Shown: positions 1 through 11,088, counted from the first letter of the stretch. The stretch is DNA of 64,000 nt from Neoconidiobolus thromboides FSU 785 (GCA_025603075.1 MU626277.1:9537-73536), one strand, 5' to 3'. Translations and numbers: made by a program. The notes: generated by a model from the letters alone, not told the origin.

Positions 1-712
1 CTTTTAATTTAAGATCAACTAGCCCATTACTTCCCATGACGTTAATTTGAGATGCTAATTTAACTATTTCACCAATAGAAGCTTTTAAGTCAGCAGTAGC
101 TAAACCTTTATCACTAAGAATATTAGCCTTGATAATGAGGTCAGCCATCCCATTGATTGAGGCTTTAGCTTTAACATCCACTACACCGTTCTTGCCTAAA
201 ACACTTGCATCAATATCAAGTTTGGCAAGTTTTTCAATAGAAGCCTTCAGCTTGGCTTCAGCTAACCCATTAACACCTAATACTTTTGATTCAAGGATTA
301 AGGAAGAGATATCTTTAATTGATGCCATTAATTTTAAACTAGCGACACCGTCATTGCCCAAAAGTTTAGCTTCAGCCGAAATCTTAGTAATTTTATCAAC
401 GCATGCTTTTAAGTTAGCATCTACAAGGCCATTCTTGTTTAAAATATTAATCTGAGCTGATAAATCAGCAATGTCTCCGATACATACTTTAAGCTTTGAG
501 TTCACTAAACCATCTTTACCCAAAACATCCAATTGAGCAACAATTTTGGCAATATCACCAATAGAAGCTTGTACCTTTGCGTTGACCAAACCTTTATTAC
601 TGAGAATGCTAGCATCAATACCAAGGTCGATAATTTTTTTCTTATCACCAACCTTAGCATCAATTGAAGTATCTAACAAACCTTTTTTGCCTAATAAACT
701 AGCTTGAAAATC
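1..712 (-). repeat. tandem 81-bp coding repeat (27 aa units)
   Basis: At least seven in-frame units of exactly 27 residues, preceded by more diverged and less regular units. Each begins near LGKNGLVDAKLKASIGDIA and continues with an alternating hydrophobic stretch. The protein pattern is clear but the DNA copies are well diverged, so the array is old rather than a recent microsatellite-type expansion. The array continues beyond the left edge. Confidence 0.85.
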
Positions 713-1321
713 GGTGTCAACTTTTTTATCAAAAAGGTCAACCCCGCCTTTAACATCAACAAGCCCGTTTTTGCCAAATAATTTTAAATTTAAATCACTA
801 TCAACTAATTTATGACCAAACAAATTTAAATCAAAGCCCAAATTGATAGGGATGCCATTTTTCTCTTTCTTATTACTATCAGCATTGCTATATTTAGGGT
901 CTTCTTTCTTCTTAGTATCCTTATTATATTTAGAGTCTTCTTTCTTTTTTTTGTCATTATTGTATTTTTCTTCTTTCTTCTTTTTGTCATTATTGTATTC
1001 TTCTTCTTTCCCATATGTTCTACGGTAAATAGGTCCACTCTCGGAATAGCTAGCCACCATTGAAGATAAATTAGAACCTAATTGCTCTAAACCAATACTG
1101 TTGGTATCATTTACCCTTAACTCAGAAACTAAGTCCTGCTCTTGCTTTGTAGTTTCATGACAGGCACTCTCCCAGTAGTATTGTTCCGGACAAGGTTGGC
1201 AGGCGCCGTTATGATTATACAAACAATCGGTATTGGCTCCCAGAACCTTTTCGCTTTGGCATACACTGGAGAATACAGCTAAGAAGGCCAAGCTTACGTA
1301 GATATTAGAGTTATTAGGCAT
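1..1321 (-). CDS. secreted 27-residue-repeat protein, 3' end outside window
   Basis: Reading from the ATG at 1321 gives 440 codons without a stop or need for an intron, and the frame runs off the left edge. Residues 1-24 look like a signal peptide (hydrophobic SLAFLAVFSSVCQS). A short Cys motif follows at residues 33-54 (C-x7-C-x2-C-x9-C), then a Lys/Glu/Asn/Tyr-rich linker at about 104-154. From about residue 204 to the edge come tandem units led by an LGxxGLV motif. The motif glycine falls at residues 244, 271, 298, 325, 352, 379, 406 and 433, an exact 27-residue period. I do not recognise the family. A secreted or cell-surface structural or adhesive role is inference from signal, Cys motif and repeats. 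A TATA box lies 66 bp upstream. Confidence 0.8.
   Translation of the reverse strand, partial: MPNNSNIYVSLAFLAVFSSVCQSEKVLGANTDCLYNHNGACQPCPEQYYWESACHETTKQEQDLVSELRVNDTNSIGLEQLGSNLSSMVASYSESGPIYRRTYGKEEEYNNDKKKKEEKYNNDKKKKEDSKYNKDTKKKEDPKYSNADSNKKEKNGIPINLGFDLNLFGHKLVDSDLNLKLFGKNGLVDVKGGVDLFDKKVDTDFQASLLGKKGLLDTSIDAKVGDKKKIIDLGIDASILSNKGLVNAKVQASIGDIAKIVAQLDVLGKDGLVNSKLKVCIGDIADLSAQINILNKNGLVDANLKACVDKITKISAEAKLLGNDGVASLKLMASIKDISSLILESKVLGVNGLAEAKLKASIEKLAKLDIDASVLGKNGVVDVKAKASINGMADLIIKANILSDKGLATADLKASIGEIVKLASQINVMGSNGLVDLKLK
860..1012 (-). repeat. Lys-rich linker with short tandem repeats
   Basis: Degenerate 24-33 bp units encode KEEEYNNDKKKK-like blocks (residues about 104-154). On the plus strand they read as TTCTTTCTT-type pyrimidine tracts. 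They sit between the Cys motif and the 27-residue repeat domain, so they probably form a flexible, basic linker. Such tracts often vary in length between strains. Confidence 0.6.
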
Positions 1322-1387
1322 ATTAGTTATATGTTATTAAGGAGTATTTGGTTTTTTTGATATTCTTAATTGGTGAAATTAGAGGAG

Positions 1388-1395
1388 TTTATATA
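1388..1395 (-). promoter_or_regulatory. TATA box of repeat-protein gene
   Basis: The minus strand reads AAAGGTATATAAAC, with the TATA core 66 bp before the ATG at 1321. The same GGTATATAAA string precedes the secreted peptidase gene at 24492. Confidence 0.55.
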
Positions 1396-2555
1396 CCTTT
1401 TCAAAACGATGCTAGATTATAAATAGATTCATTGTATCTTCTTTCAATCATTTGAATTTAAAACAAGTGGGTTTCTTACTTCAAAATAGTAGTTCCAAGA
1501 ATTGGGGATAGTTTATTTTTATCACTACAATACATTCTACAATATCTATTATAGACTTTTAATTGAATACTAATAATGCTAGTTGAGGTTGAAAGTTTTA
1601 AATAGTTTCTATATTTGGAAATAGTCTAATAGCTTCATTATTTTACCAGGATAAAATTTTGTAAGATTTGATTTAGGCTTTAATCCTGTGAATAAAGTTA
1701 CCGCTGATTAATTAAAGTATAGATATAATACAAATTATACAAATAAATGCTATTATTAGGTTGTTTTTTATATGGTGATAGTTTTTCGTGCGCATAAAGA
1801 GTATTGAGTTACTGGTCGTAGCAGTAAATATTCTTTATTTCTAAAAATAATGCTTATTTCAATACTGATTTTTTTAGTAGCTGTAGCTGTATATTAAAAA
1901 CCCTTTCTACTCACATGAAAACTACAAACATACGAAAACCTATGTAATAAACAATAAATCAAGGTTTATTATTGTTTTTAAAATAGTAAGTTTGTACGAA
2001 AAAATATTTACATCTTTTTGTTTATATTAGATATTCTTGCTTTTTCCCCTCTCTTTTAATTATTTTAGTCTTAATATTATTATTGAATACAATTATTAAT
2101 AAAATTTAAGTGGATATACATTACATATAAAATTGTTTATCATAGTATTTGTACATTGAAACTCAGATAAAAAATCCCAGCTAAATAAATATGGAGAAAA
2201 GTTTATCCTATGATCATTATCATCGTTTCAGAGACTCATCAATTAGATTAGTTTATTAATAAAACTCTTATGAGTTCTAGTACTCTATTAAAATATTTGA
2301 TTGAAGTCAAAGACAAAATCATCCCAGTTTGATTAAAATTTAATTTGCAAATACAAGAATGTCTTTTTTTGTTTTATTGTTGTTCATCTTTTAACTAGCA
2401 TTAAATTTAGAAAAATCATGTTTGATAATGTATCAAAGGGATATTTTATTTTACTTTATTTTAAAAAACATTAATAATTATAATATTTGTTCTTAACATT
2501 TTTAATAATAAATCAATACCGGAAAAAAGTTAACCCTTGGGTTTAAATTAATTCA

Positions 2556-2650
2556 TATAGGAGTGTTTTTTTTGGCTTCACTTTTTCCATTTTTTAAGCA
2601 CTATTTGAATGGAAAAATTGTTAGTAAAATCAATCACAAATATCGCTGTA
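2556..2650 (+). mobile_element. foldback/MITE-like element, copy 1 (diverged)
   Basis: Starts TATAGGAGTGTTTTTTTTGG and shares the family core (CTTTTTCCATTTTTTAAGC, then CTATTTGAATGGAAAAA, then TTGTTAGTAAAAT). The right terminus is decayed. Confidence 0.6.
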
Positions 2651-3094
2651 CCAATGTTTTAAGATATCATATTTAAATAATAATAAATATTTATATTCAG
2701 TTATATTTTATTTGCAGGTATGAATAAATGTATGAATTCCTGATATAAATTTATGAGATTTAAATATAAAATTCATATTAAAAAATTATCGATTCAGAAT
2801 GTTCTTTATCATTTTACAATATAGGTATAAAAATTTAAACTTGAGCTTTGATTTTCTTGAAATATGGCCTTTATAGTAACTAACTCTAATATTAAATAAA
2901 AAAATAAAAAATCAATGCATTATATATTTGCTCTCACCATAATCATATAATTACATAAAAGCTATACTAATATATAATTCAATAGTAAAGCTTATTTCTA
3001 CCAAATATCGATATTGTTTACTACAGAGCCTAGTAGAGCGCTTTTACTATATAAGGTAAATTATCTTACTAAAAAACACTTAATTTCAATAAAG

Positions 3095-3191
3095 CTAGTG
3101 TTTTTTATAAGAATTTTACTAACAGCTTTCCCCCTCAAATAGTACTCAAGAAACGGAAAAAGTGGTGAAACAAAAAAAAAACTACTATGTA
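3095..3191 (-). mobile_element. foldback/MITE-like element, copy 2 (diverged)
   Basis: In reverse orientation it carries the family core, with TTAGTAAAATTC-, CTATTTGAGGGGGAA- and CACTTTTTCC-type segments in the right order and spacing. Both termini are degraded. Confidence 0.55.
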
Positions 3192-3766
3192 TCAGTTTTT
3201 TTGGCCATTTTATCATATAGTTTCTATGAATTCTTATCCTTGCCATATTAGAAAGATTTCAAATAGTTTTTTTCACTTCTTTACAAGTATTCCCCTCTAT
3301 CTAACATGCATAATAAATTTGGAAGTTTATTTTATTTTGTTATTTATCTATCATTTATACATAGAATTAAAATAAACTATTAGTTGAATGCTAAAAAGTA
3401 GCAATTTGCCATATATTTCATTATAATGAATTTCTTTAATAACCAACAGACTTTTGTTATTTCTCTATCATCAAAGTTTTATAAATCTAACTACCTCTCA
3501 CATGAGTGGATTATCTATTTGTTAGAAAAAATTTCACACTTATCCTCAATTTAAATGAAATTAGTTAATATCCCAACCCAAGACCTTTTATGATCAACTA
3601 TCTTAGCTTCCAGATTTCTTCGTAGACTCTAACATTCTGTTAACTAAATCACCAAAAAACCTAAATCATAAAGTACATAACAGGTAAATATAACACAACT
3701 CAATTTAAAAATAAAAAAATAAAAATTGAGTTCTAGTCTTTTATTTAGTGCTCTATTTTATATCAT

Positions 3767-4917
3767 TCAAACTTCTAATGTCATCCCGCGGTTATGTTTC
3801 CAAAGGTAATACGGCAGCCTCCAATCTCTTTGAGTAAAACCGGGATCAAAAATATCGAAATCAAGCCCTTCCATCTTTTTCAACAAGTAAACTGTTGGTA
3901 CCTAAAAAGCTATAAATAAAATATAAAAATTGATTCAAATAATAACTTACCCCTGATAACACTGCCGGGAACCCCCATTTTAAATGTTGTTTATCTTGGT
4001 AATCCCTCATCATCGAATTTGCCGTAATTAGATGGTCGTTAGCTCGGGTAGCTACTTCAAAGATACAATTTTTCATACTTTCTGTCATCTTTTTATTTTC
4101 AAAAGCTTGATACATCTGCTGTTGAGAAACCGTGTTTAAAGCCAAAGTTTGTGATGGGATAATCATTTCTTTGTTGCTTAAGTAATAAGGTAATGACCGT
4201 ATTAAGTTGGTGATTGCGATTGCTTTGCCTAAGTGACTGAGTATGTGATCAAGCTTACCATCTCTGATACCCAAGAGCTCTGCATGTAAATAGAGTAAAC
4301 TGCTGGCCGTATTTTCTCCATAGGCATCTAAGTCTTCGATAGAATTGAAGTGTTCAGAATTAAATTGGTTGGCCTGTAATTGAAGTTAACTAAAAATGGT
4401 AATGCTATATGTATAGTTAAAATACCTTTTCATTTATCACTTTTTTGAAAAAAGTAGCGGATAAAGGCGAAGACTGAATGGCTTTAAATAACTCTAAAGC
4501 AACTGGTTGGTGAGGCGGGTTGCCCTTAATATTATATTAAATCGTTATGTACTTTGACATATATTTTTGCTTACTTTGTAAATGTTATCTATTGTTTCTT
4601 TCCAGAATAAAAATCGCATCTGTCCAATATTACTATTAGATACTTGGTCTTTAATCGTACTTGTTTCTAAGTTAAACGCTCTCAGCGCTATATATCCTTC
4701 CCTCACCAGCTTGGGTGTGAATAATGATACTAAATAGTGTTCATAGTCGCCATTTCTAAACGACTTTTAATCGATTTTTTAGTAAAATCAAGTTTGATTA
4801 CCTCACCAGATTATTACAATAAGTTTCAGTATTTATTGAACTTTGTTTAGCTGTTGTCCCTGTTGTATAACATTTGTTAAATTGAAAATTCAATTTGACT
4901 TTTAATTTCGATTTCAT
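3767..4917 (-). CDS. NDUFAF6: NDUFAF6-like complex I assembly factor (squalene/phytoene synthase family)
   Basis: Five exons: 4917-4802, 4755-4575, 4524-4426, 4373-3951, 3901-3767; 317 aa. The N-terminal half has YCNNLVR followed by DYEHYLVSLFTPK, and the centre has HLGKAIAITNLIRSLPYYLS. These are hallmarks of the mitochondrial squalene/phytoene-synthase-like protein NDUFAF6. The Asp-rich prenyl-diphosphate motifs of true synthases are not evident, as expected for the assembly factor. Family knowledge: it acts in mitochondria in early complex I assembly. The N-terminus is Lys-rich without acidic residues, compatible with a targeting peptide. Transcribed divergently from PRP18 with only 85 bp between start codons. 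Confidence 0.85.
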
Positions 4918-5002
4918 TTCAAAAAATAAAAAAGGGCAAGTCACCCAATAAGGTTATATAAATTTAAAAGTTAAATTTAAACTTAACCTGGTTAAATTTA
5001 AA
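4918..5002. promoter_or_regulatory. 85-bp bidirectional promoter
   Basis: The whole space between the start codons of the NDUFAF6-like gene (-) and PRP18 (+). Both promoters and both 5' UTRs must fit into or overlap this interval. No TATA box is visible; the sequence is rich in AAATTTAA words. Confidence 0.5.
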
Positions 5003-6111
5003 ATGGATTCATTAAACGAATTATTAAAATCAGAGATTGAAAAGAAGAAGCGCCAAATCAACAAAGTAGAAAGTGGAGGCAGAAAGTATTTCAGAAAAGG
5101 GGATATAAATAAGCTTCAAGAAGAGGAGTATTTAAAGCAACAAAAGCTTGAGAGTGAGAAAGCAAAAGTAAGCTTAATAGGAATTTGACTTGAAAGATAA
5201 TTTAGAATTTAATTTTAATAGAAACAAGCTGATAAAGATGAGCAATCTGAGCCAGAAAATGAAAAAGAAAAAGAGGTAAGAAATCCTGAAAATACTAAAT
5301 TCAAGTAATTAATTTCTTATAGGAGGAGCAAGACTCCATTATAGCCAAACTTCCTGAAGAAGAAGTAATCCGTCGATTGAGGAGCAAAGATCAACCAATA
5401 AGATTATTCGGTGAAACAGATAGTCATCGTCATTTACGTTTAAGAGCCTTAGAACTCATTGAAGAGCGAACAGATGGACAGCGTAATGATTTTATGAATA
5501 TTTTAGAAGCCATTGACAGTGACATTAAAAATCAAAATTTGGAGAAGGAGGGAAACAGCAAAAAAAGTAAAGATTATTCTTATTTAAACATCGACACTTC
5601 AGAGCTTTCAGTTGATTTATTAAGAACCGATACAGATCGAGCATATGGTTTAGTATACATCTATTATAAGCGAGCCTTAAAAGAATGGGAACAGGACATA
5701 GCCAATCGTTCAGAGGAAGTAAAACGTAGTGCAGCAGGAAAAAAAGCAGCAGCTACAATGATGCAAACAACGGATTACATCAAGCCTTTTTTTAGACAAT
5801 TAAAGAAAAAAACTCTGGATATGGATGTGTTGAAATATATTGTCAATATCGCTATACAACTCAAACAGAGAGAATACGCTAAAGCTAATGATTATTATTT
5901 GAGACTAAGTATTGGTAATGCACCTTGGCCTATTGGTGTTACTATGGTTGGTATCCATGAACGTAGTGGTAGAGAAAAAATTCATTCCAATCAGATAGCT
6001 CACGTGCTTAACGATGAAACCCAAAGGAAATGGATACAGTCAATTAAAAGGATTATGACGTTTTTACAAAACAAATATCCTCCAGAGGATTTATCAAAGT
6101 GTGTTGGATAA
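5003..6111 (+). CDS. PRP18: pre-mRNA splicing factor 18
   Basis: Exons 5003-5167, 5222-5275, 5323-6111; 335 aa. An N-terminal charged coiled coil is followed by the splicing-factor motif VIRRLRSKDQPIRLFGET (about residues 84-101). The conserved C-terminal Prp18 domain holds VKRSAAGKKAAATMMQT, DVLKYIVNIAIQLKQREY and the near-invariant loop NDYYLRLSIGNAPWPIGVT. Known role: a U5 snRNP-associated factor needed for 3' splice-site choice in step two of splicing, in the nucleus. Length is close to the usual 340-370. This fits an organism that must handle many short introns. Confidence 0.95.
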
Positions 6112-6520
6112 CTGGTTAATAAAAAGTAAGAATTTATAAGTTTTAATCAGATCTTGTTTGTTTTTATTATTTACTATGGGGATCCCTTAATGCTTTCAAC
6201 TTTTTATTCATTTTTTAGGCTTGAAATTTACGAATTATTGACTTTAGGAAGAACTAAAAGAGTTATATTTTATTTAGACTAAATTAAGAAACTAATATGT
6301 TTGGTAGAATAAACCTATAGCAGTATTAAAAGGGGTTTCATATTTGCTATTATATTAGTAGTAGTAGCAAACGAACTAAACATATACGAAGTGATTCGTT
6401 CTTACAAATAACACTTCAAATGGGCAGATATTCAGCACTAATGAAATGTTAATCAATTTATCTGATATCCTTACTATTTTTTTAGCTGTCATTTTCAAGT
6501 ATATTAGGAAGTTTATACAA

Positions 6521-6625
6521 TATGGGGATGTGTTTTTTTGCTTAAGAATTTTATTAGCAATTTTTCCACCGAAATAGTGCCTAAAAATAGAAAAAGTAAT
6601 GAAACCAACAAAAAGCGCCCCCATA
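6521..6625 (-). mobile_element. foldback/MITE-like element, copy 3
   Basis: A well preserved copy of 105 bp. It begins TATGGGGATGTGTTTTTTTG and ends GCGCCCCCATA, so the outer ends form an inverted repeat. The core holds AAGAATTTTATTAGCAA and AAAATAGAAAAAGTAATGAA as in the other copies. Confidence 0.75.
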
Positions 6626-6954
6626 TATTGAAGCTATTCAAATATCAAAAATGCTGTTAATCATGTGTTTAAACAATAGCACTAATGCACTATACCAACA
6701 AATAATTTATTTTGAATAGCTAATCAATTTCATCCAATCAATATTGGGGTTGCTTCTAACCTACCAAGAACTACTACATCAAAAGTTGTGGTAGGCGTAA
6801 TAAATAGTAAATGAGGGGTAAGGCTATAACTACTTGTTGCAGATACTTTTGTTAAAGGAAATCAAAGGATTGTCTTGAGCACTTCAAGTTTTAAGAAAAA
6901 GGTTAAGAAGTATAGAAACTCTTCGAAATTGGCTTCAAAATTATCTACTTTAAT

Positions 6955-7700
6955 TTATTTCATAAAACTGCATTTAGTTAAATTGTTTCGCATCTTATAA
7001 AAACCATGCAGATCTAAATCATCGCTATCAAATGTTTCTTTGTCGCCCGAAGTTACAAAACCTAATAAGTAGACTAGATGTTTTAAATTTAAAAAAATAG
7101 ACTCTAATATCTCTTTTGATAAATGATTAAGACGAGCTTCTCTCAGAGTCTCTAATCTCAAATAATCAAGATTGGTTGCAGAACTAATTCCAAAGCAACT
7201 TAAAGTAACTATACTTCCTTTGTCGATTAAGCTTATACTAAAATTTTTATTCTTAGCAGTAAAGTAGGAGCTAGTAAAATTTATTAATTTTATCCGTTTT
7301 AATTGTCTCAAATCTTCAAGATAATCAAAAATAGAATCATAAAAAAATGCCTAATTTCCAAACCTAAGTTAGCAGCTAAGTGCATATATCACAACTTTAT
7401 TAAAATCTCCAATAAACCTTGTGGTTTTTATTAATACTTATAATTTCTTAAACTTTGCTTTAATTCCATCTAATCCCTAAATTATAAATTGACCATATAC
7501 CACTTACCTTAAGTGGCTTCTTCAATTTTTTTGTATTCAGATACTCAGTAATAATTTTAGTTACTGCATCAGAATTATAATATCCAAACACTTCAACTTG
7601 GCTTAAGTGTTCATTGAATGGATATAATGGAGAATCTGTGTTCACTATGAAATCGGTAGTTGTTAAGAAGTTAGGGATCTTCTTGAAATTTTTATTCGTT
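6955..7700 (-). pseudogene. decayed LRR/F-box-like gene remnant
   Basis: Two coding-like stretches on the minus strand. 7700-7500 encodes text such as IPNFLTTTDFIVN and FGYYNSDAVTKIITEYL. About 7345-6955 encodes LRQLKRIKLINF and LDYLRLETLREARLNHLSK, whose leucine spacing resembles leucine-rich repeats. Between them are intron-like borders (GTAAGTGG near 7507 and a TGCTAAC branch-like site near 7370). A consistent frame needs a stop to be avoided, and no ATG opens the first stretch. I read it as a relic, or a gene with a start I cannot see. Function unknown. Confidence 0.35.
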
Positions 7701-8590
7701 TTGGCAAAGAATCAATTCTTAGGTAATAAGTGAGCAGAGACTGATTAAGCCGTTTTAGTTAATTGAAAATTAAACCCTATCCTACCTTTCCCTAGCTCTT
7801 CTAACCCTAACTCTAACTTTAGCGTTAATACTACTTATATATAAGTTATTTTTCTAAGCTTAAGCTGGATTGTTTTTTTCAGTTGATACTTTCTTTAACT
7901 ATAAAAGGAAATAAGTTTTGCAAAAATTAGCAGAGGAAAAAAAGGCTCCTACTTTTCTCAACTCCCGCCCTGTTGACACTGTTATCATTGTTATCATAAC
8001 CCCTGTTCCCGCCACTTCCACTGTTACTTTTATTATTGCTATTGCTACTTGTATAATTGGAATTATTGTTAAGTTTAAACCGTCAATCAACAATACAATC
8101 GCTATTTTCACTGCTATTAGATATATATGTGTGGTTTATGAATATTGAATCTGGGCATTTATTTAAACATCTGGTTTTATCACTACCTATACTAATGTGT
8201 CTCATCAACTTGCTGTTTTTTTTATAAGTTCTTGTTAATAGAATCGATACCTATTAATGTCTCTTTGGTTATAATTAATAAATAGAACTATACTTAACTA
8301 TTTTACTTGCAATTATAAATAAATATGTTCAAAAAGCACAAATCTATCTATCTTTCTAGATATACTAACTTACAGGTCTCTCCTAATATAATATCAGGTA
8401 AAACAGGTCAGACTTCTATTCCATTTTGAAATAAAATTAATAAAAAGAAAAGAACTAAAATTAACTATTCTGTCATTTAATCTTGCTAAAACTTTGTAGG
8501 GGATTTTGATTAAAAACAAGTACATAAAAGCCATTAATGCTTTTAGGAGTTTGATAAAAGATTGACTTGTGATATTGCTATCGAAATAGA

Positions 8591-8691
8591 TCCATGTGCC
8601 TTTTTGTTTAGAAATTTCTCTAGCAACTTTTTCACTCAATATGAGATAAAAAAATAGAAAAGTAAATAATTCAAAAAGATATATCCCCGTA
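8591..8691 (-). mobile_element. foldback/MITE-like element, copy 4 (diverged)
   Basis: CCATGTGCCTTTTTGTTTAG at the left and ATATATCCCCGTA at the right, with the core order preserved but many substitutions. Confidence 0.5.
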
Positions 8692-8940
8692 TGAAATATG
8701 AGTGTTGTTTATTGGTTTAATCTATAATTTTTATAATTACCAAGCTTAAGCAGTGGACAGATGCTAAGAAAAATATTACCTCATTTTTCAGATTGTTCTT
8801 ATAACCACTAATCCTCAATAGAAAAATTTGGAAAGTAGAAAAGGTGAAATTAACAATTAAGCTTAATGATTGGCTGTCAATAAATGAATTTTTATTTATT
8901 AACAGTGACGAACAACCTTACCAAATATTTTTATTTCTCC

Positions 8941-11088
8941 ATGAAACTCAAAAACTTAGTATTAAGCTTATTAGTGGTGGTACCATCAGCAAATGCCTTC
9001 TACCTTCCAGGTTTAAACCCGCAAAACTATAAAGAAGGGGACAAAGTAGAGTTAGTGGTCAATGCTTTACAACCTATCATCAGTAAACGGGATCAAAAAT
9101 TACGTTCGGTATTACCTTTAAGTTATTATAAACCCGAATTCCATTTCTGTGAGCCTAAAGTCAAAGAATTAAAAAGTGAAAATTTAGGATCTGTTTTATT
9201 CGGTGATCGATTATATTCTTCGCCTTATGAGATCAATATGCTAAGGAACAGCACCTGTAAATTACTCTGTGAAAAAGAGATACCAGCTATAGACGGAGAA
9301 TTCATTAATGAAAAAATCAAAGAACATTATGCTCATGATTGGTTGATCGATGGCTTACCAGTATCTCATGATACAACTAAAGACTCAAATTCAAACAGTT
9401 TATACTCAATCGGGTTTACCATTGGTGAAGCAAATAATAACGATATCCCCATCTTTTATAACCACTTTGATATCATTATCCAATATCATACCACCGATTA
9501 TGAAAATTATAGAGTGGTTGGAGCACAAGTATATCCAAAGAGTAAAGATACTAAATTAAAAAATGGAGTACCAGATTGTAGCATAAAAGAAAGCTTAAGA
9601 TTGAGTAGTACGCTGGTTAATAAAGAAGTATTATTCACCTATTCAGTTGGATGGGAGTATTCAGAGACCCCTTGGGCTACAAGATGGGATGCTTACTTGA
9701 AGATTCCGGATTCAACAATTCACTGGTTTTCATTGATTAATTCATCAGTGATTGTATTATTTTTAACTGGTATGGTAGCTATGATTCTATTGAGAGCATT
9801 ACACAAAGATATTTCAAGGTATAATCAAATTGAAACCCAGGTAATTTAGATTTAACTTTATAATGTTTAAATTTATGTTTAACTATGGTTATTCATGTAG
9901 GAGGATATCCAAGAAGATTTTGGTTGGAAACTAGTACATGGGGATGTGTTTAGAAACCCATCGCATTCCATGTTATTATCTATTATGGTAGGAAATGGAC
10001 TACAATTATTAGGCATGGCATTTGTAACTTTAGGTAATAAGTAACAATAGCATTAGAAAAAGATATTAATATAATTTTTAGTATTTGCCACTTTAGGATT
10101 TCTTACACCAACAATGCGAGGATCTTTAGTTACTTGTATGGTAGTATTATATATGTTATTCGGTTTAATTTCTGGTTACACTTCATCAAGATTATATAAA
10201 ATGTTTCAAGGTCAGAATCTTAAAACAAACATGATATTAACTGCTATTTTATTTCCAGGGTAAGCTTATTTCAATTCATTTTTTTAGTACAAATTAATAT
10301 TTTTTTACCTTAAACAGAATCATTTTTACCTTATTTATTTTATTAAACTTCTTTTTAATTGGATCTGGTTCTTCAGCTGCTGTTCCTTTTAGTACCATGT
10401 TTACTATGATTACCCTTTGGTTCTTAATTTCAATACCTTTATCCTTATTTGGTTCTTATCTTGGATTTAAGAAACCTGTAAGTATATATTATATCATAGT
10501 TCTGTTATTTATATTAAACCCTTGTATTTAGAGAATTACTCATCAAGTACGTACAAACCAAATTCCTCGTCAGATCCCAGCTCAGCCAATGTACCTCAAA
10601 CTAATTCCAACCATTTTAGTGGGTGGTATCCTTCCTTTTGGTGCAATCTTCCTTGAGCTATACTTTATTATGAACTCATTATGGTTTCATCGGTTATATT
10701 ATATTTTTGGGTTTTTATTTTTAGTATTTATAATATTAATATTGACTTGTTCTCAAGTCAGTATATTATTATGTTACTTTCATTTATGTTCTGAAAATTA
10801 TCATTGGTGGTGGCGATCTTATTTTACTGCTGGCGCATCGGCATTTTATGTGTTTTTATTATCTATATTATATTTTTTTACTAGATTGCAGTTGGATTCG
10901 TTTTCTTCTATTGTTATCTATTTTGGTTGGTCTATTATTGTGTCTGTGTTTACTTTTTTGATTACGGGTAAATTCTTTGATGTTTATTTATTTATTTAAT
11001 ATTGACTTTTATTTTATTAGGCTCTGCTGGATTTATAGCTTGCTTGTTATTTGTTAGAAAAATTTATAGATCCATTAAGATTGATTAA
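8941..11088 (+). CDS. TM9SF/EMP70 nonaspanin
   Basis: Exons 8941-9840, 9901-10033, 10082-10259, 10318-10477, 10532-10967, 11021-11088; 624 aa. A signal peptide is followed by the family opening AFYLPGLNPQNY, then a lumenal domain of about 260 residues and nine hydrophobic segments. Family signatures include WKLVHGDVFRNP, PTMRGS, SGYTSSRLYK and QIPRQIPAQP. The protein ends in SIKID, the KxD-type C-terminus known to bind COPI and keep TM9 proteins in the Golgi. Known role: sorting and surface delivery of membrane proteins. An upstream in-frame ATG at 8884 would add 19 residues; 8941 is preferred because it starts the signal peptide. The convergent neighbour encodes COPI delta. Confidence 0.93.

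Larger units (their letters stand above)
1396..3766. other. intergenic AT-rich spacer with two repeat-element copies
   Basis: No convincing coding sequence in about 2.4 kb on either strand. It contains two diverged copies of the TATGGGG-type inverted-repeat element (2556-2650 and 3095-3191). Short open frames here are low-complexity and have no recognisable content. Confidence 0.6.
6112..8940. other. intergenic region with element copies and gene relics
   Basis: About 2.8 kb between PRP18 and the TM9 gene. It holds two inverted-repeat elements (6521-6625 and 8591-8691), a decayed LRR-like coding stretch (6955-7700) and an Asn/Ser-rich decayed stretch (about 7935-8130). There is also a short CCCTAACTCTAAC tract near 7800. 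No intact gene was found. Confidence 0.55.

Noticed and set aside
129..455. Plus-strand open frame of 108 codons
   Set aside because: Antisense shadow of the repeat-protein gene; it starts at a non-ATG codon and the minus-strand frame shows the clear 27-residue period.
3061..3375. Overlapping short open frames on both strands
   Set aside because: They run through a foldback element copy and AT-rich flank; low complexity, no motif.
6376..6624. Minus-strand 82-codon frame
   Set aside because: Most of it is the inverted-repeat element at 6521-6625.
8394..8639. 81-codon minus-strand frame
   Set aside because: Overlaps an element copy and has no recognisable content.
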